A stretch of DNA of 64,000 nt from Hyphomicrobiales bacterium (lineage in GTDB: Bacteria; Pseudomonadota; Alphaproteobacteria; Rhizobiales; Rhizobiaceae), in NCBI GenBank assembly GCA_900468805.1, contig UEIF01000049.1:1-64000 (forward strand). Reading direction: 5' to 3'. The notes below the pieces were generated by a model. The model ran no database searches and was not told the origin of the DNA. It was given only the letters and a program-made list of their open reading frames with translations. A program made the position numbers and the translations under genes. Below are positions 39,735 through 48,611 of the stretch, in pieces. The number at the start of each line of letters is the position of its first letter. Within the stretch, counting starts at the first letter, position 1.

Positions 39735-40792
39735 TTGCAGGCATACTCCGGATAGACCTTGGCGATATTTTCAGGCGTGATCAGCTCGTGCGGAACCAGG
39801 ATCTGGCTGTTGATCTTCCCGCCTTTGATGGCCTTGACAAGATTGGGCACGATCAGGTTCGCATAACGCTCGGGAAAATAGGCGGCTGTCGCGATGAAAT
39901 GCGGAGCGGTCCAGATCTGGCAATTGTCCGGATCAAAATTCTGAACGCCAAGATAGAGGTCCTGATTTCGTCCCTGCGTGCGCGCCGCGGCAAGAGCAGC
40001 GGTGATGACGTCTTCGTTGATGCCGACGGTGATGATCTTGCCGGCACCGGGCAGGGCAGTCAGGGTGTCGGTAAACTGGCGCTGTGCAGCGTCGGCCTGG
40101 CCGCCGGCACCGGTGTCGATGATGCGCAGGTTCTGAACCGGTCCGCAGACGGCTTCGAAGGCCTTGCGGATGCCGCCCATGCGCTGGTCGTTGACGACGC
40201 CGACGGCGGTCGATTCCAGCGAGACGAAGGCATCGTATTCGCAGTTGAAGTTCTTTGCGAAATACATGCCGAGTTCGTGGCCGACGATCTCGCCTGCGTA
40301 GGAATTGGCAGCGCCGACGAAGGCGGTCTGGCAGGGCTTCTGTTCGATATCGATCGCAATGACCGGAACCTGCGGTCCCTCGGCACAAATGTTGGCTGCC
40401 GCTGCCGCGTCCGCCTGGAAGGTGACGAGGCCATTGACGTTCTGCGTCTTGAATTGACGAACGCAGGACAGCGCCGTTGCTGCATCCATCTTGGAATCGC
40501 AGGTCACGAGTTTGAAGCCGGCAGTCTCCGCCGCCTTTTCCATACCGCGCTGCAGCGCATCGGTGAAGGGAACGCCGAGGATGAGTTGCGTGAAGCCGAT
40601 CGTCAGATCCTTGGCGCTGCCCGGTTCAATCGGCTCGAACTTTGCCACCTCGGCCGGCGGCGTCGGTGCGGGAGCGTCGAGATGAATTTCGGCGGCATGT
40701 GCCGTCTGGCCTGCCAGAGCAAGGACGGCTGCGATCAGCAGTCCTTTGAAGCCGCGTCCGCGGACTGGGTCTTTCGAATTCCATGTTGGCAT
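39731..40792 (-). CDS. Periplasmic sugar-binding protein (CUT2)
   Basis: A 353-residue substrate-binding protein of the RbsB/periplasmic-binding type 1 fold. A long hydrophobic leader (GLLIAAVLALAGQTAHAAE) serves as signal peptide. Conserved pattern: LTIGFTQLILGVPFTDALQRGMEKAAETAGF, and IDIEQKPCQTAFVGAANSYAGEIVG. It follows the isomerase gene by 67 bases and overlaps the ATPase gene by ATGA. The ligand is probably a pentose, judged from the isomerase. Confidence 0.92.
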   Translation of the reverse strand: MPTWNSKDPVRGRGFKGLLIAAVLALAGQTAHAAEIHLDAPAPTPPAEVAKFEPIEPGSAKDLTIGFTQLILGVPFTDALQRGMEKAAETAGFKLVTCDSKMDAATALSCVRQFKTQNVNGLVTFQADAAAAANICAEGPQVPVIAIDIEQKPCQTAFVGAANSYAGEIVGHELGMYFAKNFNCEYDAFVSLESTAVGVVNDQRMGGIRKAFEAVCGPVQNLRIIDTGAGGQADAAQRQFTDTLTALPGAGKIITVGINEDVITAALAAARTQGRNQDLYLGVQNFDPDNCQIWTAPHFIATAAYFPERYANLIVPNLVKAIKGGKINSQILVPHELITPENIAKVYPEYACK

Positions 40793-40859
40793 GTCAGGTC
40801 CTCCTCACCTGTTGATCTGTTGTTGACCGGGGCGACACCCAGCCTATGCACGAGACTGT

Positions 40860-42287
40860 TCAGCAGATCTGGACCACCTCGATATCCAGAAGCTTGCCAA
40901 ATTTTTTGATTTTCGTTGCGATATGTCCGGTGCCGACAGCGCAGTGATGGGCCGGACCCTCAGCGTTCCAATCCTCGACGAAACGGCGGGCACCGATCTC
41001 GAACTTGTAACGGCTGTTCGTATTGCCGATCTCCAGGATCGGTCCTGCAACGGACTGGCCCTCGGCGCAGATCAGCACGATCCGGCCCTGACGCTCGATG
41101 ACCGAGAGAAGCGTCACCGGGCCATGCCGAACGGACATTTCGACACTGACGCCGGATCCAACCTTGCCGTGATAGACCTTCAGCGGCCGGATCTTCGTCT
41201 TGCCCTCTGCGACCTTGATATGGCCCGGCCCGTCATGTCCCATGAGCACGACATCCTCGACAAAATCCATGGCGTAATATTCGGTGAAGGATCCGCCGAC
41301 TCCGAATGTGTCCATGATCTTCATCGCTTGGGCGTTCTTGACCTCGTATTCGCCGGCCACCGGCACGCCTTGCGCCGTTAGCAGGGAGGAGCCGACGATG
41401 ACCGAGGTGATCACGTCCTCGTATTCATGGCCGGGCGTGGATTCGTAATAATAGGCGAGCGAGCCGAGCTTCTTGTTATCGACGAACTTGCGCAGGGCCA
41501 CCGCGGTAGCGGCCGCTCGGCGCAATTCGGCCGGATCGCAATCCGCATCGATGTCGAATTCGGCCTTCATCGTCGCAAGCGAGGCCGTGATCTCTTCGTC
41601 GGCCAATTCGCGCCGCAGGCGCGCCAGTTCGTCGATCTCGACGATTTCGATATGCGTGCCGAAGGCTGCGGTTTGCGCCGTCAGATCGGAATAGATGTCG
41701 AGCATGCCGTTATAGTAGTGCCCCATGACGCCAAGCCGGTTATGTGCCATCACATGGGCGACACGGGCTGCATCGATCCAGTCGGCGATTTCGCGCTCAA
41801 CATGCGCGTCGCCATGCAGCATGCCCGTGACCTGGTGGAAAGCGACACCGGACCGGCGAAAGACATTGGCGAGTTCCGGGACGGGGCAGGCACCGCAATG
41901 GGCGAGCCACTCACCGGTCATCCTCGTGCGGTCGCCGAGTCCGTTGACGCGGCGATAGTCGATCGCGGCTTCCGGCTGCAGATTGAGGATGATGACGGGA
42001 ACGCGTGCCCGGCGCACAACGGGCAGGACCGTGGATGAAAGCGCGTAGGTCGTCACATGCAGGAAGATGATATCGACATCCGCTTCACGGAAGCGATGGC
42101 CAGCCTCCAATGCCTTTTCGGCCGTATCGATCAGGCCAAGGTTGACGACGTCGATATCCGGGCGGGCAAGCTTCCCGGCCATCTGCCCGACATAGGCTGA
42201 AAGTCTTTCTTCCAGCCCCTCGAATTGGGGCCAATATGTTGCAAGGCCTATCCCGAACAGGCCAACCTTCAGCTTGCGGTCCGTCAT
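40860..42287 (-). CDS. Arabinose/fucose-isomerase-family ketol isomerase
   Basis: A 475-residue cytoplasmic enzyme with the fold of L-arabinose (AraA) and L-fucose isomerases, which interconvert aldose and ketose with Mn(II). The start MTDRKLKVGLFGIGL gives the usual length; the longer frame is low-complexity leader. Motifs: NLQPEAAIDYRR, HVMAHNRLGVMGHYYNGMLDIYSD, FDIDADCDP, SSLLTAQGVPVAGEYEVKNA and MGHDGPGH. A conserved Glu/His set for metal binding is plausible but not mapped. First gene of an operon with the CUT2 transporter, which likely imports its substrate. Confidence 0.82.
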   Translation of the reverse strand: MTDRKLKVGLFGIGLATYWPQFEGLEERLSAYVGQMAGKLARPDIDVVNLGLIDTAEKALEAGHRFREADVDIIFLHVTTYALSSTVLPVVRRARVPVIILNLQPEAAIDYRRVNGLGDRTRMTGEWLAHCGACPVPELANVFRRSGVAFHQVTGMLHGDAHVEREIADWIDAARVAHVMAHNRLGVMGHYYNGMLDIYSDLTAQTAAFGTHIEIVEIDELARLRRELADEEITASLATMKAEFDIDADCDPAELRRAAATAVALRKFVDNKKLGSLAYYYESTPGHEYEDVITSVIVGSSLLTAQGVPVAGEYEVKNAQAMKIMDTFGVGGSFTEYYAMDFVEDVVLMGHDGPGHIKVAEGKTKIRPLKVYHGKVGSGVSVEMSVRHGPVTLLSVIERQGRIVLICAEGQSVAGPILEIGNTNSRYKFEIGARRFVEDWNAEGPAHHCAVGTGHIATKIKKFGKLLDIEVVQIC

Positions 42288-42496
42288 GCGCGGTCCGACG
42301 CCGGGCAATGAACTGGGCATGGCAGCAGGCATAGCCCGGCTGCGCTCAGCAACGAAAACACTGACATTTCTCCTCCAGAGCCGCGATTGGAGTTGCGGTT
42401 CGATCATCTGCCTTCAGCGGCAACTTGCGCTGTCGGTTCTGTCCTCTTGATAAACCGTAGCATTGCCGATGCCAGTTGACATCACGCTCATTTCTT

Positions 42497-42528
42497 CAAA
42501 AATGATCTGAAGCATACAAAAAATGATC
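42497..42528. promoter_or_regulatory. 21-bp-spaced direct repeat in the AraC/isomerase divergent region
   Basis: CAAAAATGATC at 42497-42507 and CAAAAAATGATC at 42517-42528 place two ATGATC cores 21 bases apart, on the same face of the helix. This spacing fits the half-sites of AraC/XylS proteins. They lie 14-45 bases before the AraC-type start, between it and the isomerase operon. Confidence 0.45.
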
Positions 42529-42542
42529 CTCGGAAAAGTTAC

Positions 42543-43421
42543 ATGACACAGAATTATTTCCTCTATTTACCCGATAATCGGCTGTGTTCTGCCTGGGGAT
42601 GCACGGCAATCTCCAGCGGGCATACGAAAATCCTGCCTCATTCCATATATCCTCCCATTCGCCATCCAGACGATCATCATTTCGACTGGAAGAGGGGCCG
42701 TATCCTGCAGGCCTATCAGGTCATCTTTATCGCGGAAGGACGCGGCCTGTTCGAATTCGGACGCCGCGGCAGGCGCCAGCCGGTCGAGGCCGGGTCCATT
42801 GTCCTTCTGTTTCCTGGCGTCTGGCATCGCTTCGCGCCCGATCCCGAGCTGGGCTGGACTGAAAACTGGATCGAATGTCGCAGTACGGCTTTCGATTTCG
42901 CGCGCACCGCTGGATTGATTGACCCTGCGCATTCCGTGCTGCCGTCGAGCCCGGATTTCGCGGCCGTTTTCGAAAAGATCCACAGCCTCGCGGTGGAGGA
43001 AGGGCTTGCCAACCAACCGCTTCTTTCAACCCTCGGCTTGCAGCTTCTGGCTTTGCTCTCCCAACAACGAGAGCTGGCATCGGCCGCGCCGGCGGATCGT
43101 CTCGTGGAACGGGCACGCGTCATCCTGATGGAGCGCTGCACGCAGCGAGTATCGGTCGAGGATGTCGCCCAGGAACTTGGTGTCAGCTATTCGTATTTTC
43201 GGCGCGTCTTCCGCGAGAGGACGGGCGTCTCGGCCAAACAGCACCTCGTATCCCTAAGAATACGGCGGGCCCAGGATATTTTCGCCAATACGGATAAATC
43301 TATCAAGGAAGTGGCCGGGCTCCTGGGCTTCAGTTCGGCTTTCCATCTGTCGTCACAATTTCAACTCCTCGTGGGATGCAGCCCATCCGAATACAAGCGT
43401 CGTACCAGCTGCGGTGAGTGA
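42543..43421 (+). CDS. AraC-family transcriptional regulator
   Basis: A 292-residue regulator. The N-terminal cupin-type ligand domain (about 35-160) includes YQVIFIAEGRGLFEFGRRGRRQPVEAGSIVLLFPGVWHRF, typical of AraC/MelR sugar sensors. The C-terminal double HTH (about 195-290) has VEDVAQELGVSYSYFRRVFRERTG and IKEVAGLLGFSSAFHLSSQF. It is divergent from the isomerase/CUT2/CocE operon, which it presumably activates in response to the imported sugar. Confidence 0.93.
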   Translation: MTQNYFLYLPDNRLCSAWGCTAISSGHTKILPHSIYPPIRHPDDHHFDWKRGRILQAYQVIFIAEGRGLFEFGRRGRRQPVEAGSIVLLFPGVWHRFAPDPELGWTENWIECRSTAFDFARTAGLIDPAHSVLPSSPDFAAVFEKIHSLAVEEGLANQPLLSTLGLQLLALLSQQRELASAAPADRLVERARVILMERCTQRVSVEDVAQELGVSYSYFRRVFRERTGVSAKQHLVSLRIRRAQDIFANTDKSIKEVAGLLGFSSAFHLSSQFQLLVGCSPSEYKRRTSCGE

Positions 43422-43622
43422 GATTAAATGTCGTCGAGATCTCAAAGCGTTTGCGCCCACGTCTCGCCAAATTCCCATCTGGCACCCTGTCATTGGGCCG
43501 ACGGGTCATCCACGGAGCCTTCTCGCGGAAGGGAGCGGGCTTACCGATGCTTCTCGTGGTCCTTTTCGACGCTGACATTCCAGCGGTTGAGCGTCCACTT
43601 CTCAAATCGGACCCGCCAGCGT

Positions 43623-43985
43623 CTATGACGTCATCAGGCCCAGCTCGAGCCGCCTTTTCTTCGGCAGGCCCCGCGAGACGATGAGATGCGACTCGCGGAG
43701 GTAGTCGCGCAAGCTAGCGTCAGAGAGGCCGGGCTTTGCGAAGTGCTGGATCCACTTCATGCCGCGCGATGCGAGATACGGGGCGGGGCGCAAACCAGGT
43801 TGTTCCTTCAGCATCTCATAAGCGATTTCGCTGACTTTGAAGGTGAAACTTGGTTCGTCGTCGTGCCAACCGCCGATCGCGAACACCTTGCCGCCGACTT
43901 TCCAGACATGCGATCCGCCCCATTGGACGACGTAGCTCGTCGCCGGCAGCATGCCGCAAAACGCATTGTAATCCTCGTATGTCAT
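43623..43985 (-). CDS. YjbR/MmcQ-family protein
   Basis: A 120-residue protein with the CyaY-like fold of the MmcQ/YjbR family, once proposed to bind DNA. The start MTYEDYNAFC follows GGAG by eight bases. Typical segments: HVWKVGGKVFAIGGW, LRPAPYLASRGMKWIQHF, and DYLRESHLIVSRGLPKKRR at the end. Cytoplasmic; function uncertain. Monocistronic. The 200 bases between it and the AraC gene hold nothing recognised. Confidence 0.85.
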   Translation of the reverse strand: MTYEDYNAFCGMLPATSYVVQWGGSHVWKVGGKVFAIGGWHDDEPSFTFKVSEIAYEMLKEQPGLRPAPYLASRGMKWIQHFAKPGLSDASLRDYLRESHLIVSRGLPKKRRLELGLMTS

Positions 43986-44077
43986 AACTCTCACTCCGGC
44001 CGGCCGCCATCATCTGACCCATCATGGCATGTCGATCGCGGATCCGCACGTCGTCGAGTGCAGACTCGGTACGCCCC

Positions 44078-44431
44078 TCATGCTTCACTCGAATACCACC
44101 CGCCTCTGGCGCTGATCCTTGTCAAACCGAGGGCCTGACTCCATCCACTCGCAAATGCCGCTTTCTGGTCCGTGGCGATAGCACAAGACGAACCGCTGCT
44201 GAACGTTGCCGTCAGCTTCTGTTTCGTGGCACGCGCAGGGGAAGCTGTTGCTCCTCCTTGAATAAGCGAAATCTGTGCTGCGCGCGACCGTCGCTCGCCA
44301 TGGCGTTCTACTATTGCTTTGTGACCACCGGAGGGTGAAGAGACGCCGAGCCAGAACTGCGCGAGGCGATCGGACAATGCCGTAACTTCGGTCGTGAGCG
44401 TATGGGACGCAGCATTCGACTCCTCGACCAT
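44078..44431 (-). pseudogene. Decayed C-terminal end of a methyl-accepting chemotaxis protein
   Basis: The minus-strand frame begins MVEESNAASHTLTTEVTAL and continues SDRLAQFWLG, which is the extreme end of an MCP signalling domain as found in rhizobia (AMVEESTAASHxLxxE...QFxxG). A SPARAT linker follows, then ATDQK. A +1 frame at that point reads EWME, the expected start of the usual C-terminal EW-EF pentapeptide, so a frameshift has probably scrambled the terminus. The sensor, HAMP and main signalling hairpin are absent; upstream DNA belongs to ehuA. It is a relic, not a working receptor. The gap 43986-44077 shows nothing else. Confidence 0.6.
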
Positions 44432-44476
44432 TTTTTAGGCCGCCGCCGACGACTCTGCTGCCGCTGAATTTCCTGA

Positions 44477-45256
44477 TCAACCTAGAACGGATGACAGAAA
44501 TTCACGCGTCCGCTCCTCTTGCGGAGCGCCGAATATCTTTTCCGGTGCACCCTGCTCGCAAATGCGACCCTTATCGAAAAAGCAGACGCGATCGGACACT
44601 TCTCGGGCAAAGCGCATTTCATGAGTGACGAGCAGCATGGTCAGATCATGTTCATGCGCCAGTCCGCGGATGACGGAAAGCACTTCGCCCACCAGTTGCG
44701 GATCAAGTGCCGAAGTCGGTTCATCGAAAAGCAGAACCCGTGGACGCATCGCAAGCGCACGGGCAATTGCCACACGCTGCTGCTGCCCGCCGGAAAGCTG
44801 CGCCGGGTACTGGTCCTTCTTATCCGCCAGCCCCACCATCTGCAGCAGTTCAATCGCCCGCGCCTCCGCTTCCGCCCGCGCCATTCCCAGCACCCGCACC
44901 GGCGCCTCGACAACGTTGCGAAGCACCGTCATGTGAGGAAAGAGATTGAAGCTCTGGAAGACCATTCCGACGTGATTGCGGATCTGGCGCAGGTGTTTTT
45001 CCGACGCTTGGAAAGGCCCTTTGCCCCCCGGCTCGTGGTAGGGCGTACCAGCAAGCGTCAGCTTGCCTTCCTGGAAGGGTTCAAGTGTCATCAGAATACG
45101 CAGGACCGTCGACTTGCCGGAGCCTGACGGTCCGATGAGCGTGACTTTCTCACCCTTCGCAACGCTGAAATTGAAGTTGTCGAGCACTGTCAGAATGCCG
45201 AAGCGCTTGGTGACATCGGAAAACTCAATGATGGGCGGATCGATGTTATTGGTCAT
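44477..45256 (-). CDS. ehuA: Ectoine/hydroxyectoine ABC transporter ATPase
   Basis: A 259-residue amino-acid-type ABC ATPase. The start [12 protein letters not shown] overlaps the EhuD stop by ATGA; the longer frame is overlap. Walker [10 protein letters not shown], signature [14 protein letters not shown], Walker [13 protein letters not shown], and the switch His in LVTHEMRF. With EhuB, EhuC and EhuD it forms the S. meliloti-type ectoine importer. It is the last gene of the ectoine operon; the chemoreceptor relic follows. The name rests on the gene neighbourhood; the ATPase alone would be called a polar-amino-acid type. Confidence 0.88.
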   Translation of the reverse strand: MTNNIDPPIIEFSDVTKRFGILTVLDNFNFSVAKGEKVTLIGPSGSGKSTVLRILMTLEPFQEGKLTLAGTPYHEPGGKGPFQASEKHLRQIRNHVGMVFQSFNLFPHMTVLRNVVEAPVRVLGMARAEAEARAIELLQMVGLADKKDQYPAQLSGGQQQRVAIARALAMRPRVLLFDEPTSALDPQLVGEVLSVIRGLAHEHDLTMLLVTHEMRFAREVSDRVCFFDKGRICEQGAPEKIFGAPQEERTREFLSSVLG

Positions 45257-45945
45257 CGCAAGGGTATTCCTGCTTTTGGAAGCGCTTTCTGCAAGCGGTG
45301 GAGGCCTGCCGAGCAGATCAGCGTCAGCAGAAGGAAGATCAGGCCGACAAGCGTCAGCGGCACGAGATATTCGAAAGTGCGTTCGCCGATCATGTTGGCA
45401 AGCCCCATCATCTCGAGAACGGTGACCACGGAGAGGACCGGCGTTTCCTTGATCATAGCCACGAGATAATTGCCCATGGCCGGCACGATGCGCGGAATTG
45501 CCTGGGGAAGGATGATGTCGCGATAGGTCTGCATACGGGTCAGATTGAGCGCGGTTGCTGCTTCCCACTGGCCACGATGCACGGCTTCAATGCCGCCGCG
45601 ATAGACCTCCGACGTATAGGCCGCATATTGCAGACCGAGTGCCAGCGCACCGGTGAGGAAGGCGGGCAGCACGATGCCGAAATCGGGCAGTACGTAATAA
45701 AGGAAGAACAACTGCACCAGAAGCGGAGTATCGCGCAGGAACTCGACGATGAAGGCGGTCGTCCAGGAGATAACCTTGATACGGCTGCGGCGCATCAAGG
45801 CAAACACGAGGCCAAGCACCAGGGCAATCGCAAAGCCGGCGGCTGCCGCCTTCAATGTGACCGTCAGACCAATCAGGATGATGGGAAGGATCGAGGTCGT
45901 GTAGGTAACCCAGGTCGTCGTGTCCCATTCGTAGCCGTACATCAT
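45253..45945 (-). CDS. ehuD: Ectoine/hydroxyectoine ABC permease EhuD
   Basis: A 230-residue inner-membrane permease of the HisQM type with about five helices. The EAA-like loop includes [28 protein letters not shown]. It overlaps ehuA by ATGA and lies 13 bases after ehuC. The pair of HisQM permeases following a family-3 binding protein is the ehuBCDA order described in Sinorhizobium meliloti. The assignment to ectoine rests mainly on the adjacent catabolic genes. Confidence 0.88.
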   Translation of the reverse strand: MMYGYEWDTTTWVTYTTSILPIILIGLTVTLKAAAAGFAIALVLGLVFALMRRSRIKVISWTTAFIVEFLRDTPLLVQLFFLYYVLPDFGIVLPAFLTGALALGLQYAAYTSEVYRGGIEAVHRGQWEAATALNLTRMQTYRDIILPQAIPRIVPAMGNYLVAMIKETPVLSVVTVLEMMGLANMIGERTFEYLVPLTLVGLIFLLLTLICSAGLHRLQKALPKAGIPLR

Positions 45946-45958
45946 ACCGGTAAAGTCC

Positions 45959-46624
45959 TCACGAGTGGCTGCCGCGGGGGAAGACGTCGCCGCGTCGCAC
46001 GAAATGCTCGATCACACGGATCGCAACCATCAAGAGGAGCGACATGGCGAAGTAGCAGACGAGCGTGATCGAATAGATGCTGGCGCTATCGAGCGTCATG
46101 TTGCGGATCGACTGGGCTGCGAAGGTGAGATCGGCGATCGAGATCAGCGAAACCAGCGAGGAAAGCTTCAACGTTTCGATCGCGAGATTGCCGAATGCCG
46201 GCATCATCTCGACGACCGCCTGCGGCAAGGAAATGCGAAACAGCGTCTGGAAACGGTTGAAATTCAGCGCGCGGGCGGCTTCCAGCTGCTGCGCTGAGAC
46301 AGACGAGAGCGCGCCGCGCACGATTTCCGCGCCGTAGCCGCCGGCATGCGCGGCGAGCACCAGAATGCCCGTCGTGATCGGATCGAAACTCAAGCCGACA
46401 AGCGGCAACGCATAGTAGAACCAGAAAAGCTGGACAAAGAGCGAGGTGCCGCGGAAGACCTCCGTATAACACAGCGCGATAGCCGATAGGATCGGTCCGC
46501 CCTCAACACGCAGTATGCCGAACACAAAAGCGAGCACCGCGCCGATGGCGATCGACGCCAATGTAATTGTCATCGTGACGATCGCACCTTGCCAGAGCAT
46601 CGGCAGGTAGGCTGTCCAGCCCAT
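45959..46624 (-). CDS. ehuC: Ectoine/hydroxyectoine ABC permease EhuC
   Basis: A 221-residue HisQM-type permease. Segments ITLASIAIGAVLAFVFGILRV and the EAA-like loop SAQQLEAARALNFNRFQTLFRISLPQAV are typical. It is separated from ehuB by a short gap containing a stable hairpin, and from ehuD by 13 bases. It forms the membrane channel with EhuD. Confidence 0.88.
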   Translation of the reverse strand: MGWTAYLPMLWQGAIVTMTITLASIAIGAVLAFVFGILRVEGGPILSAIALCYTEVFRGTSLFVQLFWFYYALPLVGLSFDPITTGILVLAAHAGGYGAEIVRGALSSVSAQQLEAARALNFNRFQTLFRISLPQAVVEMMPAFGNLAIETLKLSSLVSLISIADLTFAAQSIRNMTLDSASIYSITLVCYFAMSLLLMVAIRVIEHFVRRGDVFPRGSHS

Positions 46625-46650
46625 CCGGAAATCTCCCGATTTTTACGAAT

Positions 46651-46674
46651 GGCGCTCGATTGGGATCGAGCGCC
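46651..46674 (-). terminator. 10-bp perfect stem-loop between ehuB and ehuC
   Basis: GGCGCTCGAT and ATCGAGCGCC pair across a TGGG loop, nine bases after the ehuB stop. No U-run follows, so it fits a 3'-stabilising or attenuating element that keeps the binding protein in excess over the permeases. Confidence 0.65.
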
Positions 46675-46682
46675 TTCTGCCA

Positions 46683-47534
46683 CTACTTGCCGGCGCAGAG
46701 GTCGGCGACGTTCTTTCCTGCAGCCGCGGCGATACTCTGTTCTGAGACGCCGTACTTGAGAAGGATCTTCTTGTACTCGTCCGTCTTGCGAAATTCGACA
46801 AGGGCTGCATTGAAGGCGTCTCGAAGCTCCTTGTCTTCAGGGCGGAAGGCGAAGCCGCCGTAGTTGCGCACCGGTGCACCTTTGACGATCGGATCTTCAA
46901 ACGGTGCTACCTGCTCGACCTGCGCCTGGTCCTTGGCGAGTGCGGCGACAGTCAGCTCGGTCGCCGCATACGCGTCAGTTCGACTTTGAACGGTCGGGAT
47001 AGCGTCGGCATTGGCTGGGATGAAGACGATCTGCTCATCCTTGACGCCAACGGCGCGCAGGAAGTCCACATTGTTGGCGCCCGAAACGACAGCCACGGTG
47101 AGCGAAGGATCCTTGGCGATGTCTGCGTAGGTTTTTAGCCCCTTAGGATTGCCCTTCTTGACCAGAAGCCCCTCGCCATAGGACGAGTTTGGCTCGGTGA
47201 AGGCCACCTGCTTGCACCGTTCCGGCGAGATGTTCTGCTCGGCGGCGGCAAAATCGAAGCGTTTTGCCTTAAGACCCGGGATGAGTGTGCCAAATGGCGT
47301 GACGGTCCAGTTGGTCTCTTCGATTCCCATCGACTTCAGCACGGCGTTCGCAACATCAGGACCGATGCCGGCGGAAGTGCCGTCGGGTTGCATGTAGGAA
47401 TAGGGCACTTCGTTGGCCGTCGCGGCGCGGATATATCCCTCCTTTTTGACCTCTTCGACGGTGAGCGCGCTGGCAGATGTGATTCCAATGCCAAGAGCGA
47501 GGGCAGAGAGCCCGGCGATTTTCATGATATGCAT
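46683..47534 (-). CDS. ehuB: Ectoine/hydroxyectoine-binding protein EhuB
   Basis: A 283-residue periplasmic binding protein, family 3. The start MHIMKIAGLSALALG follows GAGGAG; a signal peptide ends near TSASA. The ligand-binding core includes VPYSYMQPDGTSAGIGPDVANAVLKSMG, FGTLIPGLKAKRFDFAAAEQNISPERC and FTEPNSSYGEGLLVKKGNP. In S. meliloti EhuB, aromatic residues clamp ectoine and hydroxyectoine. This protein has the general layout, but the individual contacts were not aligned. It is placed 44 bases downstream of doeB and before the permeases. Confidence 0.88.
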   Translation of the reverse strand: MHIMKIAGLSALALGIGITSASALTVEEVKKEGYIRAATANEVPYSYMQPDGTSAGIGPDVANAVLKSMGIEETNWTVTPFGTLIPGLKAKRFDFAAAEQNISPERCKQVAFTEPNSSYGEGLLVKKGNPKGLKTYADIAKDPSLTVAVVSGANNVDFLRAVGVKDEQIVFIPANADAIPTVQSRTDAYAATELTVAALAKDQAQVEQVAPFEDPIVKGAPVRNYGGFAFRPEDKELRDAFNAALVEFRKTDEYKKILLKYGVSEQSIAAAAGKNVADLCAGK

Positions 47535-47578
47535 GCGAATACTCCTCTGGTTTGGTTTTCGTGGTCCGTTTTCGGATC

Positions 47579-48607
47579 TCACGGGGTTTTGTGGTTGGTT
47601 TTCTCCGTGATCGTGGCGATGACGGAAAGGCAGTCGCCGGCCTTGATCAGGCCGGGTACGTGGCGCGCCGCGAGCACGCCGTCCATGGAGGCGCGGTACT
47701 CGATCGGCTTGATGCCGGTTTTTCCGATGTGATAGACGCAGGCGATGATCTCGCCGGTCCTGACGGGATCGCCGAGATCAAGTGCAAATGCGATCAATCC
47801 CTCATCCTGGGCGAAGCTAAAGCAATCGCTCGATGGCATATCCAGCCAGCTGCTCGGCCGAGCGTCTGGTACCCCCTTCAGAATTCCGGCGTGGCGCAGG
47901 AGGTTGAGGCTGCCCTGTCGGGCAATGCCGATGGATCTTGCGCTGGCAGTGCCCGCACCGCCCAGCTCGGTAGTGACGAAAACCTTGCCCATCTCTTCGA
48001 CCGTCGTATCAAGCATGCCGACCGCATCGATCTCCAGCATCTTCATCGAGTAGGGCGCAGCGAAAGCCGCAACGGCATCAAAACAGCGCGCTTCCTGGGC
48101 CTTGTCGGGCAGTTCGTGTGCTGCTGCATAGGGCAGAAAGTCCAGTGTCTTGCCGCCCGAATGGAAGTCGAGCACGATGTCGGCGAGTGGTATCAGATGG
48201 CGGGTGACATAATCCGCGATCTTTTCCGTGACCGTACCATCCGGGCGACCCGGAAAGCTGCGGTTCAGGTTTCCGCGATCAATCGGCGACGTGCGTGTGC
48301 CGGCGCGAAACGCGGGATAATTGAGCGCCGGGACGATGATAATACGCCCGCTCACCTGCGCCGGATCCAGCGTTTGCCCCAGCTCGAAGAGGGCCGCCGG
48401 ACCTTCATACTCGTCGCCATGATTGGCACCGGTGAGAAGAGCGGTCGGGCCTTCCCCGTTGGAAATGACGCAGACCGGGATCATCACCGAGCCCCAGGCG
48501 CTGTCATCCCGGCTATAGGGCAGGCGTAGATGCCCGTGCTGCACGCCCTTCGCGTCGAAATCGACGGAAGGGGTGATCGGCGAGGGGCGGGGCGTGCTGG
48601 TCAGCAT
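47579..48607 (-). CDS. doeB: N-alpha-acetyl-L-2,4-diaminobutyrate deacetylase (DoeB/EutE)
   Basis: A 342-residue zinc deacetylase of the succinylglutamate-desuccinylase/aspartoacylase family. It removes acetate from the ectoine-hydrolase product to give L-2,4-diaminobutyrate. Zinc/active-site motifs: ANHGDEYEGP (His and Glu), VLDFHSGG (third ligand His), and a C-terminal domain ending in the RHVPGLIKAGDCLSVI region. It starts four bases after doeA in the operon. Length and context match EutE/DoeB closely. Confidence 0.9.
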   Translation of the reverse strand: MLTSTPRPSPITPSVDFDAKGVQHGHLRLPYSRDDSAWGSVMIPVCVISNGEGPTALLTGANHGDEYEGPAALFELGQTLDPAQVSGRIIIVPALNYPAFRAGTRTSPIDRGNLNRSFPGRPDGTVTEKIADYVTRHLIPLADIVLDFHSGGKTLDFLPYAAAHELPDKAQEARCFDAVAAFAAPYSMKMLEIDAVGMLDTTVEEMGKVFVTTELGGAGTASARSIGIARQGSLNLLRHAGILKGVPDARPSSWLDMPSSDCFSFAQDEGLIAFALDLGDPVRTGEIIACVYHIGKTGIKPIEYRASMDGVLAARHVPGLIKAGDCLSVIATITEKTNHKTP

Positions 48608-48611
48608 CGCA

